Source: Megasphaera stantonii (GTDB taxonomy: Bacteria; Bacillota; Negativicutes; Veillonellales; Megasphaeraceae). Taken from it: DNA of 64,000 nt. Below the pieces are notes generated by a model, which was given only the letters and a program-made list of their open reading frames with translations, was not told the DNA's origin and ran no database searches. Within the stretch, counting starts at the first letter, position 1; every line of letters starts with the position of its first letter. Where the stretch lies: NCBI RefSeq assembly GCF_003367905.1, contig NZ_CP029462.1, positions 744,001-808,000 on the forward strand, given 5' to 3'. This document shows, piece after piece, positions 17,200-26,389 of the stretch. Made by a program: the position numbers and the translations under genes.

Positions 17200-18006
17200 T
17201 CACCTAATACCTCCAAAAGAATGGACATGTTTTATATCTTCTTTTTTATCAGGAAAACTATGTTTTTTCTCTATTGCCTGTATAAATTCACAAAACAATT
17301 CATTTCTACTCTTTACTTCGTTAACTTGTCCAATATAGTCTAAATATGTTCTCATCGTCTCGACAGCTAATATGGAATTATTTTGCAATTGCAGAAGCAA
17401 ACCCCATTCTATCGTCGATTTATTCTCTTTCTCTTTCAGGTACTTTCGGACTGCCCTGAAAAGGAAAGGATGAAAAGTTCCTTTTTCAGGCATAGCATAA
17501 ACGGTGTCCCTGAAATCAACATATAATGGATTATCAAATTCCCAAAACCGGCTTTTCTTAGTGCTTTTCACCATATCTTCCTGACTTCGTACTGTCGGCA
17601 GTCTCATATCAGTTCCCCAAAAGCGAAATAATAAGAACATATCCGTTTCTGTATCTTCAGAAATATATATTTCCAAAGATTTTTCTGTAATATGATCAGC
17701 ATACTTTTTTTCGGACCTCTGCAAATATAAATTATACTGCTTATCCTGTAAAGACTTTCCTTGCAAATATACAGTCAAGTTTACCGGTTGGAGAAGGAAG
17801 TAATATTCTCCTTGAAACTTGATAATTCCTCGGGTAATGCAAACATTTCCTTCTTGCACTACAAAATCAATGCCCTCTAAAATACCGTCACTATATGAAT
17901 CGTATTTCAATTTTACGAAATCACGAGGATACTGATATAGCTCCCCCAGCATATCTTTGGTCAAGACGGCTCCATGAACAAAAGAAACTGTTTTTTGTAG
18001 TAACAT
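17200..18006 (-). CDS. Cluster protein of unknown function, possible baseplate (TssK-like) component
   Basis: A 268-residue protein, last gene of the cluster, starting 6 bases after the stop of the repeat-bearing Hsp70. The N-terminal 90 residues look beta-rich: SFVHGAVLTKDMLGELYQYP, then ILEGIDFVVQEGNVCITRGI. The C-terminal part is helical. The N-terminal pattern (gain of a Gly-rich turn, then aromatic strands) loosely recalls shell domains of TssK and phage receptor-binding proteins. This is a weak similarity by eye, and I would not assign the function without a profile search. GGGAGG abuts the ATG very closely, so the start is uncertain. Confidence 0.5.
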   Translation of the reverse strand: MLLQKTVSFVHGAVLTKDMLGELYQYPRDFVKLKYDSYSDGILEGIDFVVQEGNVCITRGIIKFQGEYYFLLQPVNLTVYLQGKSLQDKQYNLYLQRSEKKYADHITEKSLEIYISEDTETDMFLLFRFWGTDMRLPTVRSQEDMVKSTKKSRFWEFDNPLYVDFRDTVYAMPEKGTFHPFLFRAVRKYLKEKENKSTIEWGLLLQLQNNSILAVETMRTYLDYIGQVNEVKSRNELFCEFIQAIEKKHSFPDKKEDIKHVHSFGGIR

Positions 18007-18011
18007 CCTCC

Positions 18012-21000
18012 CTACCTCTTTCCATTAAAGAATGTTTCCAACGTTTCGCCTTCAAAGCTTTCAAAAGTACCTTTTTCCTGTAAATAAAATTCTCCCTTAT
18101 GCTTATTGATTTGATAAATATTTACACCATAACCTTGCTTGGCCGGCAAAAGGAAAAGATAAATTAATTCATCTTCATTGCCGCCATATAATGTGCTGAT
18201 AATCTGATCCCATAAACTTTCTTCTTCAATATTTGCCGTTTCTCTTATGCACTGCTCTATATCTGATTTATTGCACTTATTTTCCCAGCTGAGATTCAGT
18301 ACATAAGTAAACTGTTTCTGCAACACGCCATTGCTGTCTTTCACAACAAAATCAACTTTTTTAGCCGTATCAGGTCGTTCAATAAGACGGCAACTGCCAT
18401 CTGCCCCTAAGACCTTTTCTTCACCTGTACTGCCTATGCGATATATATCATAAATTAATTTCGGCACTTGTACGGAAATATTCGGTTTGATTTCTCCAAT
18501 TTCCTTATCACGGATATATTCAATGCTGCCTTTAATACACGCCAATTTAAGATCAGTACTATTTTCTTTTACAACGCCCTTAGCAGCCCTGAGATACTTT
18601 CCAGGAATAAATTCCTTAAACAAATCATGGAATAAACTAATTTTGCAAGACTGCCCTGACAACTTGTAAAAGCTGCAATTCATGAGTTCATCTGGATTTT
18701 GTTTTCCAAATAAAGTATTTAACAAGGCGTAAATATCTGGACATAAGACACGCCGGATTTCATTGATCGTAATATCTATATCTTTCATCGGATTATCATA
18801 CTTGATTAAATCATTACTTGCACCATCATGTATAAACAAATAATATTGTTCATTTTTTTGCGCATAAATCTTCCTATCTTTATCTTTATTAAAGTCGAGG
18901 ACAACTAAATTGATGCGATAAAATTCTATCTTAATTGCTTCGGCCATTTGCCATAAATAATAGTAATTGCGCTTTATTTTACGCTTTTCTTTCATTAATT
19001 TGCTTTCTGCAAATTTTGTAGGAATATATTGTTCAGCCTCATCATAGGCTTTTTCAAATGATTCATAAATGGTTCGTTTAGACTCTCCGCCATCAATACG
19101 TGTCATAATTTCATTTTCATCGTTTTGAATCAGTTCTTGAACAGACAAATTTCTATCCGCATGGGAATGTTCTTTTTTAGATTTAATATAATGTGCCAAT
19201 TTAATTTTTAATATTTGAAGGATTCTATATGTGACGTTGTTGCCACCAAAATTCGAATCGCCGTTTTCAAAACTAGTCACCACATTAATAATTTTATATG
19301 AAGCCGTCGGTACATAATGATACGTACACCGAGCCAAATCAGTTGTTCCGCCGCCGCAATCCAATATCATGATTTTTTCTTCATCTTCAGACATGGAATT
19401 TTCACAAAGCCGCTTGGCAATATGATTATATATAATCGCAACACCTTCATCCAGACTTGATTGTTCGCGCAGTACCGTATATTGCCCTTTAAATAAGTCG
19501 TTCATTTCCTGATTAAACGTTGCTTTTAATTTTACAGGAGCAGAAAAATGCAACGTCTTAAATTTTACCTTAAAATATTGTTCAGCCTTATCGATAACAT
19601 ATTGAATATAGGCCCGAAGAATTTCTTTTCTGGATACATTGCACTTGTTTCCGTTTTCATCAAAAATTTCCTCTTTCTCGTTTATATCAGTAATCCAGCG
19701 CTTAATTTCATAAAATACGCTGGCCTGCGTATCATAATCGGCTTCAATGATTTTTTTCTTGGCTTCATAGCCGCAAATATATTCTATATGTTCAGAATCA
19801 GCGCATGAAGCGACATAAACAATAGTCGGCAGCATTTCCTTAGACTCCACAGCATCTTCTGTTATGTCCAAAAATTTTACCAGTTCTACATCATTCGAAT
19901 AGGGCTCTTTAATGCCATAACTTCCAGCAGTCGTATTGCTAGTGCCAAAATCAATGCACAATGTCTTTTCAGTCGTATCTAACTTTTGATAATCTAAATA
20001 ACATTCTACTTCATATACGTTTCCCTTGTAATTAGAAATGTCAATATTCCTCTGGAAAAAGGAAGCAGCTTCCTGTGGAAAAAGCACTATCTTAAATTTT
20101 CGGTTTGCAATAAAGGAATTATAGACTATATTCTTAGATTTGAAGAGTAAGTGAAGTACATCTTTGTTATATTCCAAATAACCTATAGCAGCTACCTCCC
20201 CAGTATTGCAATTTATGAGACCTACACATCCCATATATAGAGACAGAGTATTTGGAATTTTAATAAAAAAACTATCCTGCAGCGTCACAGGCATTTTTTC
20301 TGTGAACACAAACTCTGCCACATCAATGCTGTCGCTTTTATCGATATGTACAGCCTGAGCATACAAAGAATTCATTTGCTCTGCTGTAATTTCCGGTTCG
20401 GACAAGGAGTCAGTAGCAAGTCGGAATCTGCCTGTATATATTTCGCCATCATATAGATTCATATTACCGCCTTTTTCCAGTAATATCTCTGCTTCTGCAG
20501 GAAAAAATACCAACATAAATGATTTAACCTGCATAAAAGATTCATAATCTATGGTTTCATTATGTAAAAATAATCGCTGCTTATCTCCCTCGCCTTCCAA
20601 ATGGCCTGTTGCAATTACATCCCCTGCATCATCGAATACGCCAAAGCAGGCAGAAGAAACAGACATATCATCGCCTAAAAAGGTAATCTCAATATTTTCC
20701 TTCAATAGGTCATCCATATGCTGCAGCGCAGGCAGCTGCATCTCTCTTTGCTTATCGACTTTAACTGCTCGTTCATATATATTTGCCATTTCCTTCTTGG
20801 TAATCTGTACTGCTGCCGATTTTATACGGCAATGACAAATATATACATCTTCATTATACTGCTGCGACTCAACATTTCCTATAAGCAGGGAAGCGGCTTT
20901 CTGAGGAATAAAGGCCAATATAAAATTTTTCAAATTCTTAATGGCATTATCATCACCTTGAACATCTGGCAAAATCAGCTGCAACTTGCCTTGATTCTCT

Positions 21001-21557
21001 TCTAATTGCCCTACAGCCACGACCTCGCCGCTATCCCGGAGAAGGCCAACGCAGCCGCTATATACAGAAAGCGTATCAGCAATGGAAATATATACTTGAC
21101 TTTTTTCTATTGCATCATCTCCTTCAATTTCATCTATATGTATATCTCCCTGCGCATCTATTTTATTCGCCCGGCTGTAAAGCGCAGCAAATTGCTCCCT
21201 TGTCAGCCTTGTCGGCCAAGCATCATCGTTACCATTCGGAAAAATATTAAACACGGAAAAAAAAATGCCGCAGCGTTCTTCCCGAGTATTTATTTTCCTG
21301 ACAACACTTTCATCAAAGTCTGCATCTATATCTTGGAGAGCTTTAATCAATAGATCTTTGACTTCAAATCCCTTTGTTCTCGTATGCAACAAATACGCTT
21401 TAAATTCCTCTGCCGTTTCAAAGGGACTGTTAGAAGGATCTATATCTAATTCTTCCATATATTCTTTAATTTTTTTTATTTCCAGCCTTTGTTTTCCCAT
21501 TATGCCATTAGGAAAAACCTTGCCCATTATTTCATCAATCTGCAATGCATCGACCAT
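18012..21557 (-). CDS. Hsp70-like ATPase with three N-terminal tandem repeats
   Basis: An 1181-residue protein. Residues 1-115 are a helical lead-in. Three repeats of about 126 residues follow at roughly 121-246, 253-378 and 391-522. Each opens LYxRA..ID-like, has S.YxGCVGL..xxGEVxAxGxLE, then F.xxKxFxLxFFPxxAxxLL and ends Y.GxVY.xxC. The Hsp70 ATPase starts near 534 with CIDFGTSNTTAGSYG (phosphate 1) and has MILDCGGGTTDLARC (phosphate 2). The region after the ATPase is not a normal substrate domain. It lies between the Hsp70-VWA gene (19 bases upstream) and the terminal cluster gene. Role inferred: client binding or assembly of the injection machine. Confidence 0.8.
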   Translation of the reverse strand: MVDALQIDEIMGKVFPNGIMGKQRLEIKKIKEYMEELDIDPSNSPFETAEEFKAYLLHTRTKGFEVKDLLIKALQDIDADFDESVVRKINTREERCGIFFSVFNIFPNGNDDAWPTRLTREQFAALYSRANKIDAQGDIHIDEIEGDDAIEKSQVYISIADTLSVYSGCVGLLRDSGEVVAVGQLEENQGKLQLILPDVQGDDNAIKNLKNFILAFIPQKAASLLIGNVESQQYNEDVYICHCRIKSAAVQITKKEMANIYERAVKVDKQREMQLPALQHMDDLLKENIEITFLGDDMSVSSACFGVFDDAGDVIATGHLEGEGDKQRLFLHNETIDYESFMQVKSFMLVFFPAEAEILLEKGGNMNLYDGEIYTGRFRLATDSLSEPEITAEQMNSLYAQAVHIDKSDSIDVAEFVFTEKMPVTLQDSFFIKIPNTLSLYMGCVGLINCNTGEVAAIGYLEYNKDVLHLLFKSKNIVYNSFIANRKFKIVLFPQEAASFFQRNIDISNYKGNVYEVECYLDYQKLDTTEKTLCIDFGTSNTTAGSYGIKEPYSNDVELVKFLDITEDAVESKEMLPTIVYVASCADSEHIEYICGYEAKKKIIEADYDTQASVFYEIKRWITDINEKEEIFDENGNKCNVSRKEILRAYIQYVIDKAEQYFKVKFKTLHFSAPVKLKATFNQEMNDLFKGQYTVLREQSSLDEGVAIIYNHIAKRLCENSMSEDEEKIMILDCGGGTTDLARCTYHYVPTASYKIINVVTSFENGDSNFGGNNVTYRILQILKIKLAHYIKSKKEHSHADRNLSVQELIQNDENEIMTRIDGGESKRTIYESFEKAYDEAEQYIPTKFAESKLMKEKRKIKRNYYYLWQMAEAIKIEFYRINLVVLDFNKDKDRKIYAQKNEQYYLFIHDGASNDLIKYDNPMKDIDITINEIRRVLCPDIYALLNTLFGKQNPDELMNCSFYKLSGQSCKISLFHDLFKEFIPGKYLRAAKGVVKENSTDLKLACIKGSIEYIRDKEIGEIKPNISVQVPKLIYDIYRIGSTGEEKVLGADGSCRLIERPDTAKKVDFVVKDSNGVLQKQFTYVLNLSWENKCNKSDIEQCIRETANIEEESLWDQIISTLYGGNEDELIYLFLLPAKQGYGVNIYQINKHKGEFYLQEKGTFESFEGETLETFFNGKR

Positions 21558-21576
21558 ATCATACTCATCCTTTCTA

Positions 21577-23646
21577 TTATTTCTCCGTAACGCTTAAAAC
21601 AACTTTTTTAAACGTATCTTTTAATTTCGACATATTATCTAATTTATATACATCTTTTTCAGCAGACATTCTATTTAAGAAATCAAAATTAACGCCTCTT
21701 CCAACACCAATAGATATGACGCGCATATGTGCCCCTTTTAAATTTCCAACATAATCCAACGTACTTTGTGAATTATCTGGCGCACCATCCGTAACGATGA
21801 TAATGACTTTTTCATTTGTACTTTTGCTTAATTCCCCATAAGCCAGCCGCAACGCAGCCGTCATGTTCGTACTACCCCAGGCTTTCATATTCTGTACATA
21901 TTTGACCAATAAATTACTGTTGGCACTTAAGCCGCTGACCATTTCAGCATTGCTGCTAAACGTGACTAAGCCTACACGATGTACCGTAAAATCAATCATT
22001 TCCTCTAACAATGCATAACAAGCTTCTTTGGCTTCTGCTAAAGGAGTTCCATACATACTTCCTGACGTATCAATTAACAGCATAAAATCTACAGGCGATT
22101 GCCTTTTTATTTTTTCGGCCCTTTCCCCCTTTTTTACTTCAATTTCTTTTTCAAATCCACTGTCCAAATCTTTAGCCTGTACAGTAAGGATCTGACTGTT
22201 GTCAAAACTAAACGTAACTTCAATTTGCGGTTCGCCTACTGGTGCTTTTTTTATTCCATCTAATCTAAAGCTGCCTAAAAAATCATGCCTAGCAATGTCA
22301 GCAATATCTTCGCAATCACTGCCAGCTTCATATATATTGATGTCAATAGCCGTTTGGTTATCAGAAATTGTCGTATATATACCGCTCTTTTGGCAAGGAT
22401 AAGTTTCTCCTTTTTTCAGTAATTTTGATAGAGTAGATTTATGCGTCTGAGGATCCGTCACTTCAATGCCCAAAGAATGAGATAAAATATCTTTAAATGG
22501 GTCATCCTCGCCGCCATTATCAAAATTCGCAATAAACCCTGCACCTACAGCAACTAAAGTATCTCGTTCCAATTCCATGCTGGCTAATATATGAAATATA
22601 TTTTCAACGGCATTCTGAATATAAGGAATATAACAGCTTCCACCGACTAGGATGACTTCGCCAATATCCTCTAAGGCAAACTTTTTACTGGAAGCAATGA
22701 AGTTTTCAATACGTCCTATTATTTTGTCGTACAATTCACGGCATAGGCCATTGAACTCATTCCGCGTAAAAGTAATATCAAAATTATAAAATTTACCATT
22801 GTATTTAAATAAATTCGGAATATTGACAATAGTTTCTTCCGTATCACTCAATTCAATTTTAGCAATTTCTGCCGCTTCTCGCACTTGACCAACCATGGCA
22901 TAATACGCTTTATAGTCTAAACCGGAATTTTTCTGATTAGATAAATCAATGCCAAGGTCATCTTCAATAATAGATATAAAATATTCATACACCTTCCTGT
23001 CAAAATCATCTCCGCCCAATTTTTTATCACCGTCAATATCCAAGGCCTTATAAATATGTTTTTCCGGCACTGCTTCTAACACGCTTAAATCAAAAGTACC
23101 GCCGCCAAGATCAACGATAAAAACCTTTTCATTTAAATTCAATTCTTTTACGGCTGCTACTGCCGCTGCCATAGGTTCGGTAATAATACGCTTGACAAAA
23201 AAACCTGCCCTTTCTCCGGCTTTTTTCGTTTCTTCTTTCTGCTTGGAATTAAAATATGCCGGCACTGTAATAATAGCTTCTATTTCAGTATCTTCACTGC
23301 TCTTCATTTTTTTTAGAATTCCTTTTTTTACTTCCTGCAAAACTAATGCCGCTACGTCTGTCGGTGTAAATGTCAAGCCGTTGCAAGTCCATGTCTTTTT
23401 ATCATCGCCCATATACGTTTTAGCTGAGCGAATTTCATTTATTGGATCCAATATGCCCATCTTACGCGCTTTAGAACCAACTATAATATTTTTACTGTCA
23501 TCTTCATCCACATAAATGACAGATGGAATCAATTTCCCGCTTCCTGGAAATTTTATTAAATCAAGTTTTCCTTTTTTATTTAAATAACATGCCAAGGTAT
23601 TGGTTGTTCCCAAATCAATGCCTACTCGAATTGTTTCTCGATCCAT
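21577..23646 (-). CDS. DnaK-like Hsp70 fused to a C-terminal VWA domain
   Basis: A 689-residue protein. Residues 1-about 385 form a well-preserved Hsp70 ATPase: VGIDLGTTNTLACYLNK, FIVDLGGGTFDLSVLE, and VILVGGSCYIPYIQNAV. A substrate-binding-like beta domain spans about 390-510. Residues 516-689 are a von Willebrand A domain with an intact MIDAS: DTSGS (526-530), the Thr of STNMTAAL, and VTDGAPD. VWA domains bind protein ligands through Mg. The Hsp70-VWA fusion is unusual and may tether the chaperone to a structural partner. GTAAGGAGACAGA precedes the ATG. The coiled-coil gene upstream ends 50 bases before. Confidence 0.88.
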   Translation of the reverse strand: MDRETIRVGIDLGTTNTLACYLNKKGKLDLIKFPGSGKLIPSVIYVDEDDSKNIIVGSKARKMGILDPINEIRSAKTYMGDDKKTWTCNGLTFTPTDVAALVLQEVKKGILKKMKSSEDTEIEAIITVPAYFNSKQKEETKKAGERAGFFVKRIITEPMAAAVAAVKELNLNEKVFIVDLGGGTFDLSVLEAVPEKHIYKALDIDGDKKLGGDDFDRKVYEYFISIIEDDLGIDLSNQKNSGLDYKAYYAMVGQVREAAEIAKIELSDTEETIVNIPNLFKYNGKFYNFDITFTRNEFNGLCRELYDKIIGRIENFIASSKKFALEDIGEVILVGGSCYIPYIQNAVENIFHILASMELERDTLVAVGAGFIANFDNGGEDDPFKDILSHSLGIEVTDPQTHKSTLSKLLKKGETYPCQKSGIYTTISDNQTAIDINIYEAGSDCEDIADIARHDFLGSFRLDGIKKAPVGEPQIEVTFSFDNSQILTVQAKDLDSGFEKEIEVKKGERAEKIKRQSPVDFMLLIDTSGSMYGTPLAEAKEACYALLEEMIDFTVHRVGLVTFSSNAEMVSGLSANSNLLVKYVQNMKAWGSTNMTAALRLAYGELSKSTNEKVIIIVTDGAPDNSQSTLDYVGNLKGAHMRVISIGVGRGVNFDFLNRMSAEKDVYKLDNMSKLKDTFKKVVLSVTEK

Positions 23647-23695
23647 TCTGTCTCCTTACTCCTTATATAACTACGAATAACTCAAATATCAAAAA

Positions 23696-24610
23696 CTAAT
23701 TTCTCTCCCATGATGGCGATTCATCATCAGGTGATGCGCTGACATCTTGTTGACTCTCTATAGCGGTCTGAGTATCCTTTGTTGCAGATTCCAGCACCAC
23801 TTTATCAGGTTGCTCTTCATTTTTTATGTTTTTTTCTTTTTCTGCCTTTTTTTTTAATTGATCCAATTTGTTTTCTGCCTGTACAGCTTTTCTTTTTTCG
23901 TCCGCTAACAGCTTTTCAACAACCTTCAATTCATCATTGCGATTTTTCAATTCTGTTTCTAATCTTATAACTTTATCACGTAAACTTTTTTCCTCAGCAC
24001 GCAATGCAGTTGCTTCCCTCGTTGCATTGTCTAATTTCTTAGTAATATTTTGTAAAACCTTATCTTTATTATCCACTTCTTCCTTTATATGGGCTACTTC
24101 CTTTTCCTTCCTTTTTAACTCATCATAAATCTCCTGTTTCTCTATAGCAAAATGCTCTTTTTCCTGTTTAAAATTATTTTTTTCTTCTCTAAAATTACGT
24201 TGTTCTTCTTCCAATTCCCGACGCTCCTTGTCTACCTTTTCTTGTTGTTCTTTGCACGACCTCCTCATATATTGCAAGTCTTCTTCCAGAAAATCCAAAT
24301 GAACTAGCCTATCATTCACTAATTCTTGAATGCTCCGATGCTGTTCATATAAGGCAGCATATTTATCTTGCTCAGCTCTTAGATTTTTTTCTGCCTTAAT
24401 ATCATTAATTTTCATCTGTTCTTCCACTGCCTGCCTGTCATTTTCAGTCTTTTCCAACTTAGTCTTTAAGAGCTTAATTTGTTCTGTCAATCGCAACTGA
24501 TTTTCTTCTAGCGCTTTTATTTCATCACAATACTGATCAGCTATACTCTTCATCTGCGTCAAAATATCATGTAAGTCCCGTATCATATCATATGCGCTTA
24601 TTTTATTCAC
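23696..24610 (-). CDS. Long coiled-coil protein of the Hsp70 cluster
   Basis: A 304-residue protein, almost wholly alpha-helical and charged, with heptad-like Lys/Glu/Leu patterns from about residue 10 to 270, then a disordered acidic tail (NEEQPDKVVLESATKDTQ). The start is GTG, preceded by AGGGGGATTTTACT. It sits between a small coiled-coil gene and the Hsp70-VWA gene. It could be a co-chaperone arm (GrpE has a long N-terminal coiled coil) or a scaffold. No GrpE head domain is visible at its C-terminus, unlike the other partners in this cluster. Confidence 0.65.
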   Translation of the reverse strand: MNKISAYDMIRDLHDILTQMKSIADQYCDEIKALEENQLRLTEQIKLLKTKLEKTENDRQAVEEQMKINDIKAEKNLRAEQDKYAALYEQHRSIQELVNDRLVHLDFLEEDLQYMRRSCKEQQEKVDKERRELEEEQRNFREEKNNFKQEKEHFAIEKQEIYDELKRKEKEVAHIKEEVDNKDKVLQNITKKLDNATREATALRAEEKSLRDKVIRLETELKNRNDELKVVEKLLADEKRKAVQAENKLDQLKKKAEKEKNIKNEEQPDKVVLESATKDTQTAIESQQDVSASPDDESPSWERN

Positions 24611-24627
24611 AGTAAAATCCCCCTTTT

Positions 24628-24831
24628 TTATTGCTCCAGCATTTCTTCTACATTTTTCCGTAATTCTACTATTTTCCGTATATTGTCTTTTAATTGGTCT
24701 GCTTTTACTTGTGCCTCTGTCATCTCTTTGATTTTTCTCTCTCTTTCTTCAAACTCATCATTTAACAATTTAAGAATAGCTGTACCATATCCATATAATT
24801 CGTTCAGTTCTTCCAACCTAATATTATCCAT
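24628..24831 (-). CDS. Small coiled-coil cluster protein
   Basis: About 67 residues, helical, rich in Glu, Lys and Leu (LNDEFEERERKIKEMTEAQV). ATG at 24831 is chosen: GGAGG lies 8 bases upstream, inside the end of the preceding Hsp70-like gene. The next coiled-coil gene starts 18 bases after its stop. No family recognised. The size and position suggest an adaptor of the neighbouring Hsp70-like protein. Confidence 0.55.
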   Translation of the reverse strand: MDNIRLEELNELYGYGTAILKLLNDEFEERERKIKEMTEAQVKADQLKDNIRKIVELRKNVEEMLEQ

Positions 24832-24835
24832 GACT

Positions 24836-26389
24836 TTATCCTCCAATCAACACAACTTTATCTTCAATCAGCACGATATTACAGTCTTGCCCTTCACCCT
24901 GACATTCATAAACCCGTATGTGCAGTTCGCCTTTTTCGTTCATTTTCATCTTAAATAAAACAGCTTCTTTGTCTGTGTACAAGGTTTTATCCAGTTCAAT
25001 CTTCCCCATAAATACAATATCTTCATCATCAATAGGAGCATCGGAAATATCATTGAATGTTTGATAAACTGATATAGTATAATTATTTTTTTCTAAATCA
25101 GCAATGCGCAAGGGATTATAGAACGTTTCAAATCCATAACGTTCATTACGGTTTATATATTTTACAAACCTATTATTTTCATTAATGCCTATATAAAAAG
25201 GAATGATGTTATGAATTTCGATATCATTTTCTTCGTTTTTTAAATAGAAATAATGCGCTGCCCCAGCTGCAATACCTATATAGGCTTCATCCATATCACA
25301 ATCTTCACTGTCGAATACATCATCTCCTACATACTCACTCAGTATCTCCCTAAAATAGGGGATTTTTGAAGTCCCACCAAATGACCATGCCAGTGTAACC
25401 TCATCCTTCGTAATTTCATCAGTACTATCAAACAACTCGTCTAAGCACTGGATAATCCGGTCTTTAATTTTTATATCAGAAAACACAGTATATATTTCAT
25501 CTCGCGTCAGGGCAAAAATATAGTTTTTCTGTATTCCGCGAAAAATATGAGAACATTCAGCATTTTCTTCTTCACTGTCAAAAATCATCTCTTTTAATTC
25601 CTTGACAATAGAAACTAATTCCTGTTCTGCATATCCAGACGTATCTTCAGCAGCAATAATATTCTTTATTTCCGCTTCATACTTAGGCTTAAAACTCCGA
25701 GTATATATATCCCAATCGATGTCAATTCCGCCATAATGCATTCCTTTGGCCGCTAATTCCGTAATGCATACTTCGCCGTCTCCGTCGTTTTCTACGCGCA
25801 GCAAGCTAAGATCCAATGTCGAGCCGCCGAAATCGAAAATCAGGACAACTTGCTCCCCTTCTTCATCAAAAACATTTTCAATAGAAAATGCTGCCGCAAA
25901 TGGCTCTGTAATGACCGCTTCCACATCAATATGGGCAGCAATGGCAGCATCATATATCCGCTGCTTCTGCATCTCTGAAAAGCAAACAGGCATCGTAATA
26001 ACAGCTCGTATTTGCTTCTGCGATAGCGTATTAGATATTGTCTTCTGCAACCAGGAAAATATATCTGTAGCTGCCTCTATAGCCGTTATATCCCGCCCCA
26101 AACTATCTATGTAAGCAGACCAGTGTTCTAATTCCAGTTTTCGTTTGACATAGGTAATCATATTCTTCTTATTCCCCAGCTCTGCCGATCGGAGAGCTGC
26201 TGTTCCTACATCGTAAGCATTACAATCTTTATAATAAATGACATTTGGCGTCTCTGAGCCTTTGCCAATAGATGTATTTAATTTTATTTTTCGCTGCCTG
26301 CCCTGAGCCGTATATGACGCAGCTTTTATGTTGCAAGCGCCGAAATCTATTCCTATAAAATGTTGAGCCACGCTATTCCTCCGTCTCAT
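24836..26389 (-). CDS. Divergent Hsp70-like ATPase with altered phosphate-1 loop
   Basis: A 517-residue protein. The actin/Hsp70 fold is recognisable by FIGIDFGACNIKAASYTA (phosphate 1), LIFDFGGSTLDLSLLRV (phosphate 2) and WSFGGTSKIPYFREIL (adenosine motif). The usual GTTN of phosphate 1 is GACN, so the Thr that contacts the phosphates in DnaK is missing, and GGGT is GGST. ATP turnover may be slow or absent. The C-terminal about 120 residues are beta-rich. It overlaps by four bases the GrpE-like gene upstream (ATGA), which marks them as a translated pair. Confidence 0.78.
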   Translation of the reverse strand: MRRRNSVAQHFIGIDFGACNIKAASYTAQGRQRKIKLNTSIGKGSETPNVIYYKDCNAYDVGTAALRSAELGNKKNMITYVKRKLELEHWSAYIDSLGRDITAIEAATDIFSWLQKTISNTLSQKQIRAVITMPVCFSEMQKQRIYDAAIAAHIDVEAVITEPFAAAFSIENVFDEEGEQVVLIFDFGGSTLDLSLLRVENDGDGEVCITELAAKGMHYGGIDIDWDIYTRSFKPKYEAEIKNIIAAEDTSGYAEQELVSIVKELKEMIFDSEEENAECSHIFRGIQKNYIFALTRDEIYTVFSDIKIKDRIIQCLDELFDSTDEITKDEVTLAWSFGGTSKIPYFREILSEYVGDDVFDSEDCDMDEAYIGIAAGAAHYFYLKNEENDIEIHNIIPFYIGINENNRFVKYINRNERYGFETFYNPLRIADLEKNNYTISVYQTFNDISDAPIDDEDIVFMGKIELDKTLYTDKEAVLFKMKMNEKGELHIRVYECQGEGQDCNIVLIEDKVVLIGG

